This document shows, piece after piece, positions 35,851-47,812 of a DNA stretch of 64,000 bases. Position numbers and translations under genes: made by a program. Numbering within the stretch: position 1 is the stretch's first letter; each line of letters opens with the position of its first letter. A model generated the notes under the pieces. The model was not told the origin of the DNA. It searched no databases and saw only the letters and a program-made list of their open reading frames with translations. Origin of the DNA: Chlorops oryzae (Eukaryota > Arthropoda > Insecta > Diptera > Chloropidae); assembly GCA_020466095.1 (NCBI GenBank), contig CM035808.1, positions 6,925,633-6,989,632 on the forward strand, read 5' to 3'.

Positions 35851-38064
35851 CATCCTTGATTCTTTTACCATTCCAGTACCCATTTTATCCGGGCTCAAAA
35901 CCCTTAAAGATGATTACATCCTCCCATTTTACTATATATGTAAGTATATATATAATAAACCCTCTTCGAGTCGACAGTTTTGTAGCCATTCCGAGGAACC
36001 TTCAATCTTATCACACTTGTTCGGCAATATTATGTGTGACAATATTACGTCTCTGCATAAAAGGAACACGAAACATTATTTAGCCAATACACAGAAAATA
36101 AAAAACAAATCCAACAAAAGGAAATGCAAGCAATCCGAAAGGATAACGAACTTTTCTTCGCTGATAGTCTCATCAATGAAGTCGGTGGAAGTACTCGTAT
36201 GTTGCAGATGCGCTTTACGCACAGCAAATGCTACATGTTCGAAGGAGAACATGTGGTAAGGCGTGGAGAAGATTATCTTGAAGACCAAGAGAGTAAGAGA
36301 GTATGAAAACGATGGAGAAGAAAGAAAAAAAAAATGTGCACTGCTGGTGTCCTGCGGTGTCGAAGACATTGGCGCCTTTGCGAAATCAACTTGCGACTCG
36401 ATTACAGCAACGCTGCGGGACTGTGATCAAGTTCTCCATGCGGCAATTCATGTACAAAACATCGATGGCCGGGGTCGCGGTGTGTGCACACCCAGTTTAA
36501 ATGAACCTGACGACAGCACAAGAACGCAACTTAAATGATCAATGCGCAACACATTTGTTTACAGGGACTCAATTATAAATTAAGCGCACAACAAGAGACA
36601 AAATATTGAATTTCTGTTCAAGGTGCTGCCATATATAGCCCATGCAGACCCGTGTCCATGCCATGGACGCGCTGGAGCCTCTTGGATATGAATGAATTTT
36701 TTGCGTTACTTGCTGTGTACACGATGCGACAAAATATTTTGGCGCATAAATAAAAATTTCGAACGGACTTAAAATTGGAAGTGGAAAGAGCACAACGAAT
36801 ACAAAAATAATTGCGATGATGAGAAACCCAAGCCGGCAGCAGTTTTAACGAGTGGGTGCGCATGCTCACACAAGTCTTTTTGAAAAAAATAAAATAATTT
36901 TTAAAAAAATAATCCAAATCAATTTTTGAAAAATTACTTCCGCTCTTGCCGCTGGCCAGGAATATTATCTTATATTGTGTTTATTGGCAATACTCCAAGG
37001 TCATTAGCGCTCTAGAAAGGTGATCTCGTGCTTCGATGTTTTTCAAATGACCGACGAGAAATTGCTTTTTCCTCGAGGCAATTCAAATAAAGTCATTAAA
37101 AAAATATCATTCTTTAACCCTTTCGTGAGTTCAATAGATTAAAAAAATCAGCTTTTTATCGACCCACAATATTACACAGCCGTCAAATATGGTCTAACGA
37201 TGGACCAGCCTGTAATAAATGTCACCAATTGTCGTTTGACAAGACTTGAACACACCGCTTCTGTTCTAAGCAATCAAAGCAGCACCGCCGGTGCGTATCA
37301 CGCATGCGTGAATTTACCGCCAAAGAACGTAAGGCGCGCTTCCTGATACCTAGTCAGCCGCCTTGCCTCGCTCCCGTTCGCTTGCAAATTGAATAATTAC
37401 ACTAATACTTCATAAATAATTAATGTATGCATTGAGCTGCTCTGCGACTGCAAAGCAAGCCAAAAAAGAGAGAAAAATATGAGGCATGCAATCTGCAGCG
37501 CTGCGTGGTTGTCAATCGGTGCTGCTGCTGCTGCTGCTGCACTTGCAACAAGTTTAAGTACACACAAAACTCTGCGGATCGTGTCAAATTGCCGTGAGGT
37601 GCGCATGCGCGCGCACCTCTCTATATGTTATATGTCTTTCTCTCTCTCTCTCTCGTTCTTTCTCTTTCGATCTTGTTCAATGGAACCTTTGAACGAAAAT
37701 TACGACCGCTTTCCGTTGCATCCAAAATATATTGTTGCCTTTTTTCTTGTTGTTGTTGTTGTTGTTCGAATGTGGAAACGCCAGGCGCTAATATCGCCCT
37801 CCAGCGACACTCGCTCTGATGTGTATTTTCAATATATGGCTATGGGCTGGTCTTAATTCCACTTAACGCCAATTGTTGCTGAATTGGACGCACCTTAGCA
37901 ATTGAGAATGTTGTGGCGTAAATCAAAATCAAGGAACGAAACCAATCGGAAAAGAGTTTTTCAATAGCTTTAAGTTTAGAGTTCTCCATCGTTTTCATAT
38001 TGGTGTATCAATTTGTTGGGATTCTAGACACATGGGCAGCTAGAAGCTCCTTAGAAAAGATTTC
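35851..38064. other. Gene-less stretch with (GCT)n and (CT)n microsatellites
   Basis: (GCT)n at about 37519-37540, (CTCT)n near 37637-37655, (GTT)n near 37750-37766. TTAACCCTTTCGTG near 37117 resembles a lone piggyBac end. The frame at 35771-36259 begins in repeat and shows no domain. Confidence 0.5.
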
Positions 38065-39500
38065 GAAAACATTTTCGGAGTGTTCAGATTTCTGAATCTG
38101 GAATATTTATGTAGAAAATATGAAGCTCAGAAAAATGAGTCCAAAAATCGTACGAAAGCCACGGCTCAGAAAAGGATTCCGAAATGAGTCCGAAAATGTA
38201 TAAAAAAAAATGATGACTCCGAATTGAGAACGACTTTTGTAATATCTGGGACCACAAATAGTCCGAAATATGTCTGAACCATGCTAGAAAATATGACTCC
38301 GAATTGAGTCCGATTTTTTTTTCAAATCCGATGTTCAGAAAAAATGAGTCCAAAAAGTCCGTACGAAATGCACAAGGCTCGAAAAACGAAGTTCCGAAAA
38401 TGAGTCCGAAATCAGTATCAAAAAATGATGACTCCGAATTGAGTACGACTTTTTTTAAATCTGGGACCAAAAATAGTCCAGAAATAGGTCATGAAACCAT
38501 GTAGAAAATTTGACTCCGAATTGAGTCCGATTTTTTTTTCAAATCCGATGTTCAGAAAAATGAGTCCGAAAATCGTACGAAAGCCAAGGCTCAGAAAACG
38601 GATTCCGAAATGAGTCCGAAATCGTATCAAAAAATGATGACTCCGAATTGAGTACGACTTTTTAAAATCTGGAAACAAAAGATAGTCCGAAATAAGTCTG
38701 AAACATCTAGAAAATATGACTCCGAATTTGAGTCCGATTTTTTTCAAATCCGATGTTCAGAAAAATGAGTCCGAAAAATCGTACGAAAGCCACGGCTCAG
38801 AAAACGATTCCGAAATGAGTCCGAAATCGTATCAAAAAATGATGACTCCGAATTGAGTACGACTTTTGAAGTCCCGAAACAAAAGATAGTCCGAAATAAG
38901 TATGAAACATCTAGAAAATATTACTCCGAATTGAGTCCGAATTTTTTTCAAATCCGATGTTCAGAAAAATGAATCCAAAAATCGTACGAAAGCCAAGAAA
39001 GCCAAGAAAGGAGTCCAAAATGAGTCCGAAACCGTATCAAAAAGTGATGACTCCGAATTGAGTAAGAAATATGTATGTAAAAAAAATGACTCCGAATTGA
39101 GCAAGCTTTGTTTTAAAATCTGAAGCTAGAAAAATAAGTTCGAAAATTTTTACAAGAAAAATTGGTCGGAAATAAATTCTAAATTGGACTCCGAATTGAG
39201 TCCGATTTTTTTTTTCAAATTCGAGGCTGAGAAAAATTAGTCCGAAATTTTTATTTTTTATTTCGAGGCTCCGAAGTTTGTAGAAAATTTGACTCCGAAT
39301 CGGGTACGATTTTTTTTTTATCTGATGGTCAGAAAAAATAGTCCGAAATGAGTCCAAAATATAGTTAAGTCCCACACATAAAAGCTTCCAATGTCATATA
39401 AGTAAATATACCTCACATTCCGGCTCAATCGTTATATGAAATCCGGATCATATACAGAAGGTATCACACTCATTTTGGACTCTTAAATGAGCTCATTATA
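38065..39500. repeat. TCGGACT repeat family, copy C (inverted), with ~210-bp units
   Basis: Reverse-complement orientation to copies A and B. The phrase GAATTGAGTCCGATTTTTTT recurs near 38304, 38521, 38727 and 38931 (spacings 217, 207 and 203). Each unit contains ATGAGTCCGAAA, CGTACGAAAGCC and CTCCGAATTGAGTACGAC. Confidence 0.85.
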
Positions 39501-41083
39501 AAGGGGCATAATGCGTACTTTCGTTCTCCCTTTTCCGATTTCTCATAAAAAGTATCACATTTTATCAGAGTTCTGGAATCACACCCACACTTCAAAAGCT
39601 GGAAAAAGTCCAAATAATTACTTCCACATAATTTCCCATAGCATTTCTCTCTCTAGATGCGGCATTCTCAAAAGTGATTCATTAGTCTCAAACGCACCAA
39701 TTACTTAACTCCTTGCTTAATGATTTCTTGAAATGCACCACTAAGTCGCCACAAATATGCCAAAGTCATAAATTATAAATATGTACATATACATACATGC
39801 GAGAACGAAAATGAGCAAAAAAAAAAAAACCATCAATGAAATGTCAAAATTTTAAATTATTGAATATCCATTGCTTAAATGACGATCACGATGACGATGA
39901 CGACGACGAACGAAAGACGACGACGACGATCGAGACACAGCGATGACGATACAGGCATGCAGGCTGACGGGATATAATTAATTAAGCTGCGTATGGAGAC
40001 AGTACCACCACTAAGACCACTATCCAGAAACATGTTTCGTATGTATATCCAACGGCGTTTTGTTGCAAGACCCAAAAGCCCACCGAAAACACGAAGGAAA
40101 CACACACGAAACGATTGCGGCGGCAATGGCACGTTTTCACGTTCGATTGCGTGCTACGTTTTGTCAACTTGTGACGTCGTCGGGTACATAAATTCATAGC
40201 AGAAAGCTTCACGTCACAACAGAAACAGCAACAAAAACAACGACAACAACAACGGTCACAACAACAACATAAGCCACAAGTATAAAATAAAAATTAAAAA
40301 AAAAATAAAGACTAGATGGACAGCACAGGACAGGACAGGACACCCACATTGGTGCTGTCAACCGTTAGCATGGACGGACGATATACTGTTCGAGAATCTT
40401 ATGCGACCATGAAGAGTGGGGCGCTTAAATATTTATGATCGACCTATAATATTGTGACGGAACTATAGCCATGACGTGTAATTTCCTTAGCATTGTTAAG
40501 CAAGGGACTCAAAAATGTCAAACCTGTCACAAGGTATAGGAGTACTACTCGTAGTTATAGCATTTGGCTAGCTAAGGGAGGCGGAGCTTTGAAATTTATA
40601 GCATTTTCTGTAGTGCCCGTCAACCACATTGTGCATAAGTTAATGCCACAAGACCCATGCTATGGACACAAATGAAGAAAGGACATCGTAAATCTCACTA
40701 TGGCCATTGGATTGCCATATTCATTGTTTGTGTCCTGTTTTCGCGTTTTACTGCCACCGAAGATAGTTTGAGGTGAGGCGACCTTTTCACCTTTAGACGT
40801 TCCATTCGAGAAAATTGCTTTGAAATTTCCATTGAAAAGTGTGTGACATGTTTTCCGCTCTAATTGAGTTCATAATTTATAACAAAAGAATGGGTGTGGT
40901 ATGTGGTACACTAACGCTCACTTGATTATGTGCACATGCTTATGGAATCGTAAAGTAATCGACTGTGGGTACAATTATTACTTTTATATGCCTCATAAAA
41001 ACATTACCGTCAGAAATATTCTCATTCATAAGATGAAAATATTTGAACTCATCAATATTTCACTGCCCATTAGCAAAGAGAAT
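39501..41083. other. Gene-less stretch with GACGAC and CAACAA microsatellites
   Basis: GACGATGAC/GACGACGAC runs at about 39880-39950, CAACAA runs at about 40225-40270, and (GGACA)n near 40325-40342. Otherwise unique. Confidence 0.5.
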
Positions 41084-41084
41084 A

Positions 41085-41399
41085 CACTGAGCGAACTTTA
41101 CCATGATTTTTTTAAAGGGCGCATTGTTATTCACAGTTCTTTTGATTTTCGGGCAGAACAAAAATTTCAAAAGAAAAATGGTTGAGTCAACAAAATTTTT
41201 GGTTGATTTAAAGGAAATATGTTTAATTACAATTCTTTACGTTCCGTATAATTCTCATTTGGTTTATAAAATAGGACATAGGAAAATCTTTTTTTTTTCA
41301 ACAAGAAAAATTGCTAAAATAAAAATATTCCTTGTTGAAGCCGTTTTGTATGTTTTTCCTTTTGATTTAACCAGTTTTATGGTTGATTTTTTCTCTGTG
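41085..41399. mobile_element. TA-MITE (CACAGAG/CACTGAG family), short copy, 315 bp
   Basis: TA on both sides. The left end is CACTGAGCGAAC, the motif that is internal in the long copies. The right end, reverse-complemented, is CACAGAGAAAAAATCAACC. It lacks the outer segment and most of the centre found at 26467-27357, in inverted orientation. Confidence 0.85.
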
Positions 41400-41459
41400 T
41401 AGGTATATGAACGATCGCTAGATCGCGATGGTTTTGACATGTGCTACGAGCCACCACAC

Positions 41460-41740
41460 GTAAATAGGAAGGTTTATACCGGATATCCGAAAATAACCTG
41501 CATTCGACGTATCCAGCCATATTTAAGTTATCCGGTTATCCGATATTGCTTGCAACCGGCCGGATAAACTAGAAAAACCTTGCTAGCATATTTTTAATGA
41601 AAAATTTCATTTTTTAAATCCCTTTCAAACTTACATATTTATTTCTATTGTGGTATCTGGCGAAGTATATTTACTTAACCGGTTGTGATTTCTTATCGGA
41701 TATTAGGTTATCCGGAAAATTGGAGGTGCTAGCAACTAGA
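41460..41740. repeat. Short relative of the CCGGATAATCGG array
   Basis: Contains ACCGGATATCCGAAAATAA, TTATCCGGTTATCCGATAT and GGTTATCCGG separated by unrelated AT-rich DNA. Same motif vocabulary as 31459-33335, but not a regular array. Confidence 0.5.
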
Positions 41741-41762
41741 ACCAAAGGGACGCCCCTTAAAG

Positions 41763-42189
41763 TAGAGCTGTAAAAATGCAAAAATTTACACTACTCGGGT
41801 GTATTCGTTATTTTTTGTGAAGTAATCGTTACTAATTACTCGTTACTAAGTACTCGTTCTATTTTTCTAAATATTTTTCATTCATTCATTGAATAACTCA
41901 AGCATATAGAACAATTCAAGGCTGATAAAGTAATCAAAACTCCCTCATGCTCTTTGACTCTTCATTCAGTAGTTAGTAATCAAATATCAACTCAACTCAC
42001 TCTACTACCATACTGTTTTGCCGACCCATTATTTTAGTACTTAATTACTCCGAAAAACTGGCATCAGCTGGCATGTGGCCAAAAAAAGTACTAGTAACGA
42101 GATACTTCCATCAGTAACGAGACGTTATTGATTACTGACTACAGTAGTCGTTACTTCTTACCGAATAGTAACGATATTTTACAACTCTA
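41763..42189. mobile_element. hAT MITE with TAGAGCTGTAAAA end, 427 bp
   Basis: Perfect 8-base duplication CCTTAAAG at 41755-41762 and 42190-42197. Ends are TAGAGCTGTAAAAATG and reverse-complemented TAGAGTTGTAAAATATC. The interior is made of GTTACT/ACTCGTTAC motifs in both orientations. Confidence 0.92.
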
Positions 42190-42197
42190 CCTTAAAG

Positions 42198-43888
42198 TGA
42201 TGGATTGGTACAATGAAAGAAACTCTAGAAATACATAACTGGCTAAGCTTAAGCTGGGCTTCAACTTACTAAAAAGATTTCACTCCTCCAAGTTTAAACC
42301 GTCTAAAAGACTTAAATACAGTGAGAATAAGGCGATGGAGTTACAGCAGAGCTTCGGACGACAAACTTTCTCCTTGTCTCAAAAAATTGCTTGGCAGTGT
42401 AAATGAATATTCGATTATTTTATATGCAATTCAAAAAAACAAAAGGGTAGCTAAATTTTCTTGTCCTTCGCATCGCATGTCAAAAAGTTTCTGGCTCATA
42501 AGAATTGCATGAATTCATTTTGAAAATAATTTACCCAAGAGAACAAAAGGAAACTATCGAATGGAAATGCAATCCTTGCTCAATTACTGACAATCTCATT
42601 AAGAATTACTTTCAAAAGCAACGGGATTTCGCTTTTCCTATTCTAATATGTAAGACGAATCTTTACTATGCAATACCTTTTCCATTGCTGGTCACTTTAT
42701 CAATGTTTCCCAATTGATTTGCGGCAATACATCAATGTCCAGTTAATGTATCATTGCCAAAATTCTCCACATATTATGTAAAAGAAAAAAGAAAGAAGAT
42801 GTTTGTGGCACTAGTAGCACAAATGGTGAGCCATAAATTCGAAGAATCTTATAGGTCAACGTTCATTACATCGTCTCTATCTCTCGCTCTCGTCTCTCTC
42901 TATCGAAGGATGCTGATGATTGTGGTGGTGATGAGGGTTTGTTATGTCTTGTGAATGGCTTCAGAATATCGAGAAGATAGTTATTCAAATTAAAGACAAG
43001 AAAACGGATAAAATTTTTACGAAAATGCCCACTTCCGTTTGTTGTCTGGGCGGTTTTTAAGGACTTCAAATTTTTCCCACTGTAGAAATTCGAAAACAAG
43101 AATATTTTCCCACACTTTAACTTAACTTTCAAGAGGACCGGTACAAATGTCTCAACTGAACACCCCAAATGTTCCAAAGCAGAGAGAGAGAAAAAAAAGT
43201 AGAATTATAATAATGGGAAAAGAGTTTTGGGCGAACGTATTACAGAAGCTGCAAGTGACCGACCACAACATGAAACCCAGAATCGAGTCCTGTACCATAA
43301 AAAAAAGCTAATCAAGTCAACCAACAATCACAACAATCAAAGTCAATCACCAACAAAAAAAAAAAAAAAGGAGCAAAAAAAAAACTCTCAGTTAAAACGT
43401 TAGCTGAACGTAACGCATGAGCGCAACATCGAGATCAGCAGGAACAGCAGAAGCACAAGCAGCAACATAATCATTATCACCCAAATTAAATGCTCGCTTC
43501 ATTCGATCCATTGAGGAGTGCATTCGGGCCGGGGTTCTTAGAATTTGCATACAGTAAACTGGAATCATTCGCCGAAGCGTCGTTATTTTTCTTCTTCCTT
43601 TTTTTTTTGAGATTAATAAATCCGACCGATCGATCATTACGAGTTTTCCTTTCAATAAAGACCATTGTCTTCGAGACTTCACATTTGTGGTTCCCATATG
43701 TTCCCAGAGTCCTGTCGGATCATCATTTTTTTTTTCCACATTTGCTATAAAGATAGTGGCTTCGACCTTCATTACGTACGCTTGAATTATTTCTATTTAA
43801 TAAGTGGCAATTAACTAAGAAGGCAAATCGTGAAAGATGGTAAAAAAAAAAATCAAGTTGCTGTAGCGGAGCTTTCGGGGGTTTCAAT
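42198..43888. other. Gene-less unique stretch
   Basis: The 126-codon minus-strand frame at 43392-43772 has no recognisable domain, and a poly-A run inside it encodes lysines. No bounded repeat seen. Confidence 0.45.
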
Positions 43889-44030
43889 TAGGGATGGGCG
43901 ATAATTTAAAAATTATCCACTTCGATTGTATCAACGCGACTTAGTATCGATTTAAGACCTGTCGCAAAAGTACAACGATATATTGATAAAGAAGCCTTTT
44001 TTGGATAGGATATCACCGAGGTTTTCCCAA
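43889..44030. mobile_element. Single hAT-type end (TAGGGATGGGCG), partner missing
   Basis: TAGGGATGGGCGATAA matches the terminal repeat of the hAT MITE at 12010-12630, and the sequence behind it holds TATCGATT-like motifs. No matching right end was found before the next element at 44090, so it is probably truncated. The end coordinate is approximate. Confidence 0.5.
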
Positions 44031-44089
44031 GCGCGTATTTGGATTGGGGTGGATGGAGCTACTGCCCCTAACCCCTTAAGGGGACCTTC

Positions 44090-44811
44090 TGGTCTAGAAT
44101 TTTTTGAAAATTGATTTTTTTTTTTTTAATATATTTCGGAAGAATAGACTTTTAAGAATATGCTGGCAAAGTTTCGTGAAGATATTGACAATATTTGTTT
44201 TGCTACAGCCTTTTTAGAAGGTGGAGACAGCAGGCAGCGCGCTTGATCAAAGCAACTTTGAACGCGTTTATCTCAAAACTACTTTTTTTGACCTGGTGTG
44301 AATGAAAACAAAAAAACCATCGAACCGATTTGTCTGGAATTTTTATATATTATTCATAACATCAATGGCTATGGCCCGAACTAGAATCGAATTTTTATTT
44401 CAAGAACTTCATATTTTTTCATAAAAAAATGGTCAAAAAAAGGGGAGTTTTTGATGGTTGAAATAAAAAATTGCGCCATTTTGTCAATTAAAAAAAAAAA
44501 TTTTTTATTCTAGTTCCTGCCATAGCCGCATTCATTCTGATTAATAACATATTTTTGTTTTTTTTTTTTTCGATTACCAGAACTGCCAAAATCTTTCACA
44601 CCACGGAGGTACTTTTTCAAAGAGGGTCCACTTCAACGCCATTTTTAAAATACCAAAAAAAAAAAAAAAAATTACAACAACATTTTTTTTTTTTTGTCAA
44701 TAAAGAATATAATAAGCCTGCATACTTAGAAAATCGTTTTTTATTTGGCTTAATACCAAAAAAAAATCATGAAAATACCCAAATTTTCGTGCTCTAGACC
44801 AGAAGGTCCCC
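44090..44811. mobile_element. GGGGACCTTCTGGTCTAGA element, copy 1, 722 bp
   Basis: Perfect 19-base inverted ends, with TTAA on both sides. The copy at 46271-47006 is nearly identical in opposite orientation. Ends starting GGGG recall PIF/Harbinger (3-bp TWA duplication) while TTAA recalls piggyBac, so superfamily is left open. No transposase; internal open frames are artefacts of homopolymers. Confidence 0.9.
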
Positions 44812-44815
44812 TTAA

Positions 44816-46266
44816 GAAGAGTTCACTTCAGAATGGAGCCATAAGTCTAAAAGTACTTTAATGTTGAACTAAAAAAATTATCCTCCCTTGATCATAGCTT
44901 GGGTACGCCTTTGAATGTCTCCTATGAAAAGAAAAAAAGGAATTCAACTAAACACCAAATTCATTGGAACTATTTTTCGCCCATTTTCTTACCAAAAACA
45001 TATATAAAAAAAAATATAAATCGATCAAAACAAATGATGGCAACTTCGTGCTAAGGAATCCCAACGAGACACACCCTATTAATGGCTGCAATTTAAAAAT
45101 AATAGACAGTCTCTTCTGAAGCCTAGTTCGTTCATTCGCACAAAGGGCTAATCGGGCTTCTTGTGCTCGCCGCCGCGTACACACCATCGTATACGTAATG
45201 TAATAAGCGATTCGAATAACTGTCTCAATACCTCCCAATCTGAGGCCGTATACGGGTATACCATTGATTTTGCGAAAGCATTCCCATCATTTGCATGCGT
45301 TTGCTGGTAGCATTGGCTATCATTACGTGCGTTAAATGTAATTTGCTGATCCCATGTCGCTGCGATTTGGGCTCCCCAGAATCAACTTGCATATGGTTAT
45401 TTTCAAATAATTTTTTTTTTCGCTTAATGCCTAATGCAGTTAATGGCAACACCGAAGAGCCACACCGAGGAACTGAGAAGAGTACAGTAGCCTTATTCTT
45501 AAGTTGATAAAATTTTCGCACATGCAAGCTGAAACCACAACCGCAAGAAAATTATTAGTTTGGCTGACTTCGAGACAGCTACCGTGAATGAGAAAAAAAA
45601 AATATTATCCATCAATATTTCAATCATTTTTTTGTTTTGTCGTTTTTGTCTGGCCATAATAAACAGCTTAGATGTTAGCAGGTTCTGCGTTCACTTCCGT
45701 TATTGAGTCGAGAAATAATTTGAATACCAAAATTGCATAGATTATATATGTTAGGACCTATCTAAGATGCAGCCAGACAGGACAGGAGTCGACAAAATGT
45801 CAATTTGCATAAAAATTCGAAGAGAAAACCTTTTTTTTTTTCATAAGCTCATCATAACCGATTGTTATTAAGAGTTTGAAGCCTCCGTTCAGATCAAGGA
45901 CATATGCTTTCTATGAAGAAAAAATCATGAGACTTTGCCCTTGAGGGCTTTTGCGAAGTACAATTTGACAAAAAAAAAAAAAGGAACACAAAGAGCAGAC
46001 GAAGAATGGAGCAAAAACGGACGATCGTGCTTATTTTGACACAAATTAGAAAATTGGCAGAAGAAAAAGTTTCCATTGGAGATAATTTCAAGGTTACGAA
46101 GAAAGTTTTTTTTCGGCTCTGACAGAATCTGAAGCTACTCATTTAATATGGGTTGTTTGTCTAGACAGAAATTGAAAATTTAACAAAAAAAAATGTTTCA
46201 AAGTATTCAATTAAAATCTTGTGGCATGAAGAGGTCTGCAGAGGAGAAAAATATTGAGTACCTTAG
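44816..46266. other. Unique spacer between two inverted element copies
   Basis: About 1.45 kb with no recognisable gene. Short frames at 44948-45527 show no domains. Confidence 0.5.
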
Positions 46267-46270
46267 TTTA

Positions 46271-47006
46271 GGGGACCTTCTGGTCTAGAGCACGAAAATT
46301 TAGGGTATTTTCATGATTTTTTTTTTTTGGTATTAAGCCAAATAAAAAACGATTTTCTAAGTATGCAGGCTTATTATATTCTTCATTGACAAAAAATAAG
46401 AAATGTTGTTGTAATTTTTTTTTTTTTTTTTTTTGTATTTTAAAAATGGCGTTGAAGTGGACCCTCTTTGAAAAAGTACCTCCGTGGTGTGAAAGATTTT
46501 GGCAGTTCTGGTAATCGAAAAAAAAAACAAAAATGTGTTATTAATCAGAATGAATGCGGCTATGGCAGGAACTAGAATAAAAAAATTTTTTTTTAAATTG
46601 ACAAAATGGCGCAATTTTTTATTTCAACCATCAAAAACTCCCTTTTTTTGACCATTTTTTTGATGAAAAAATATGAAGTTCTTGAAATAAAAATTCGATT
46701 CTAGTTCGGGCCATAGCCATTGATGTTATGAATAACATATTAAAAATTCCAGACAAATCGTTTCGATGGTTTTTTTGTTTTCATTCACACCAGGTCAAAA
46801 AAAGTGGTTTTGAGATAAACGCGTTCAAAGTTGCTTTGATCAAGCGCGCTGCCTGCTGTCTCCACCTTCTAAAAAGGCTGTAGCAAAACAAATATTGTCA
46901 ATATCTTCACGAAACTTTGCCAGCATATTCTTCAAAGTCTATTCTTCCGAAATATATAAAAAAAAAAAAAATCAATTTTCAAAAAATTCTAGACCAGAAG
47001 GTCCCC
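46271..47006. mobile_element. GGGGACCTTCTGGTCTAGA element, copy 2 (inverted), 736 bp
   Basis: Same ends and interior as 44090-44811 in reverse orientation, differing mainly by homopolymer length and scattered substitutions. Flanks read TTTA on the left and TTAA on the right, so TTA is the duplicated trinucleotide here. Confidence 0.9.
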
Positions 47007-47156
47007 TTAAATATGTCTAAAATATATTTTGGGAGGATTTAAAAAAAAAATCCACCGAAAATTTTGAGCCCCTTACAAGACTCGGGCGAAGGGTTAAATA
47101 CGATAAATTGTTCCTGTTCGATTTTATTTATTCAATTTCTAAATAAGTTCTGTTAA

Positions 47157-47297
47157 CCCTCTAATGCCACAATTTTTTTTTTTTTTTTAATAAAAAGTTC
47201 AGATATGACTAATTTTGGGTAGAAAAACACAAATCTGAAATTAATATTTTTTTTTTTTTTTTGTAATTTGTTCGAAAAAAGTCCAGGAATTAGAGGG
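47157..47297. mobile_element. piggyBac-type MITE, 141 bp
   Basis: TTAA at 47153-47156 and 47298-47301. Ends CCCTCTAATGCC and reverse-complemented CCCTCTAATTCC. Small AT-rich interior with poly-T runs. Confidence 0.85.
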
Positions 47298-47384
47298 TTA
47301 AGATTAAGGATCAAGATCAATAAGAACTCAGAAATGTATACCTAGACACTCGAAAAGCTCTTTAAAGGATCTTATGGACCTTAA

Positions 47385-47812
47385 CCCCAGCCAACCAAAA
47401 GAGTCGGCACGGAGCTCCTAAAGACTCCTTTTCCGGAGTGCAAAATGCTCCTAATGAGAATTTTTCGGTCGAAAAGAGCACGGAGCGTAATATGGAAAAA
47501 GTTTACTTTTTGGGGATCTCAAAATTTATCCTTCATGAATGAGGATTGCTAGAATACTCCTTAAGAGCCTGTTTGGACTGTGTTTCGGATACAAATTTTT
47601 AAAAGACTCGTTTAGTCACCCTAAATCCTCCTAGGCGATGTTTTTTGAGGCCTTGGCAAAATCACAACTTCGAAGAGCTTCGTTAGGAGTAATTTTACAC
47701 TCCTATTCGGAGCACTCCGAAAACACTTCCGGCAGGGTGCTGTAAAAGGACCCACAGAAAACAGGACTATTTACACTATTTTTCGGGGCACTCCGAATGT
47801 GGTTGGCTGGGG
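47385..47812. mobile_element. TIR element with CCCCAGCCAACCA ends, 428 bp
   Basis: Perfect 13-base inverted ends. The interior repeats GGAGCTCCTAA, ACTCCT and GGAGTGC/GCACTCC motifs in both orientations. Flanks are TTAA left and TACT right, so no clear target duplication. Superfamily unassigned. Confidence 0.75.

Noticed and set aside
35771..36259. 162-codon frame, the longest in the window
   Set aside because: It begins in repeat copy B and continues into unique AT-rich sequence; no domain or coding bias.
37117..37135. Third piggyBac MITE starting TTAACCCTTTCGTG
   Set aside because: No partner end or second TTAA with the matching inverted repeat was found nearby.
38084..39375. Several 100+ codon minus-strand frames with FGLIF/NSESYF repeats
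   Set aside because: They translate the ~210-base TCGGACT-type array; no start/stop logic, domains or splice signals.
43392..43772. 126-codon minus-strand frame
   Set aside because: Lysine runs come from poly-T on the plus strand and nothing resembles a known family.
44555..44797. Short protein encoded by the inverted-pair element
   Set aside because: Phenylalanine and lysine runs from homopolymers; the two copies differ in homopolymer length, so the frame is not conserved.
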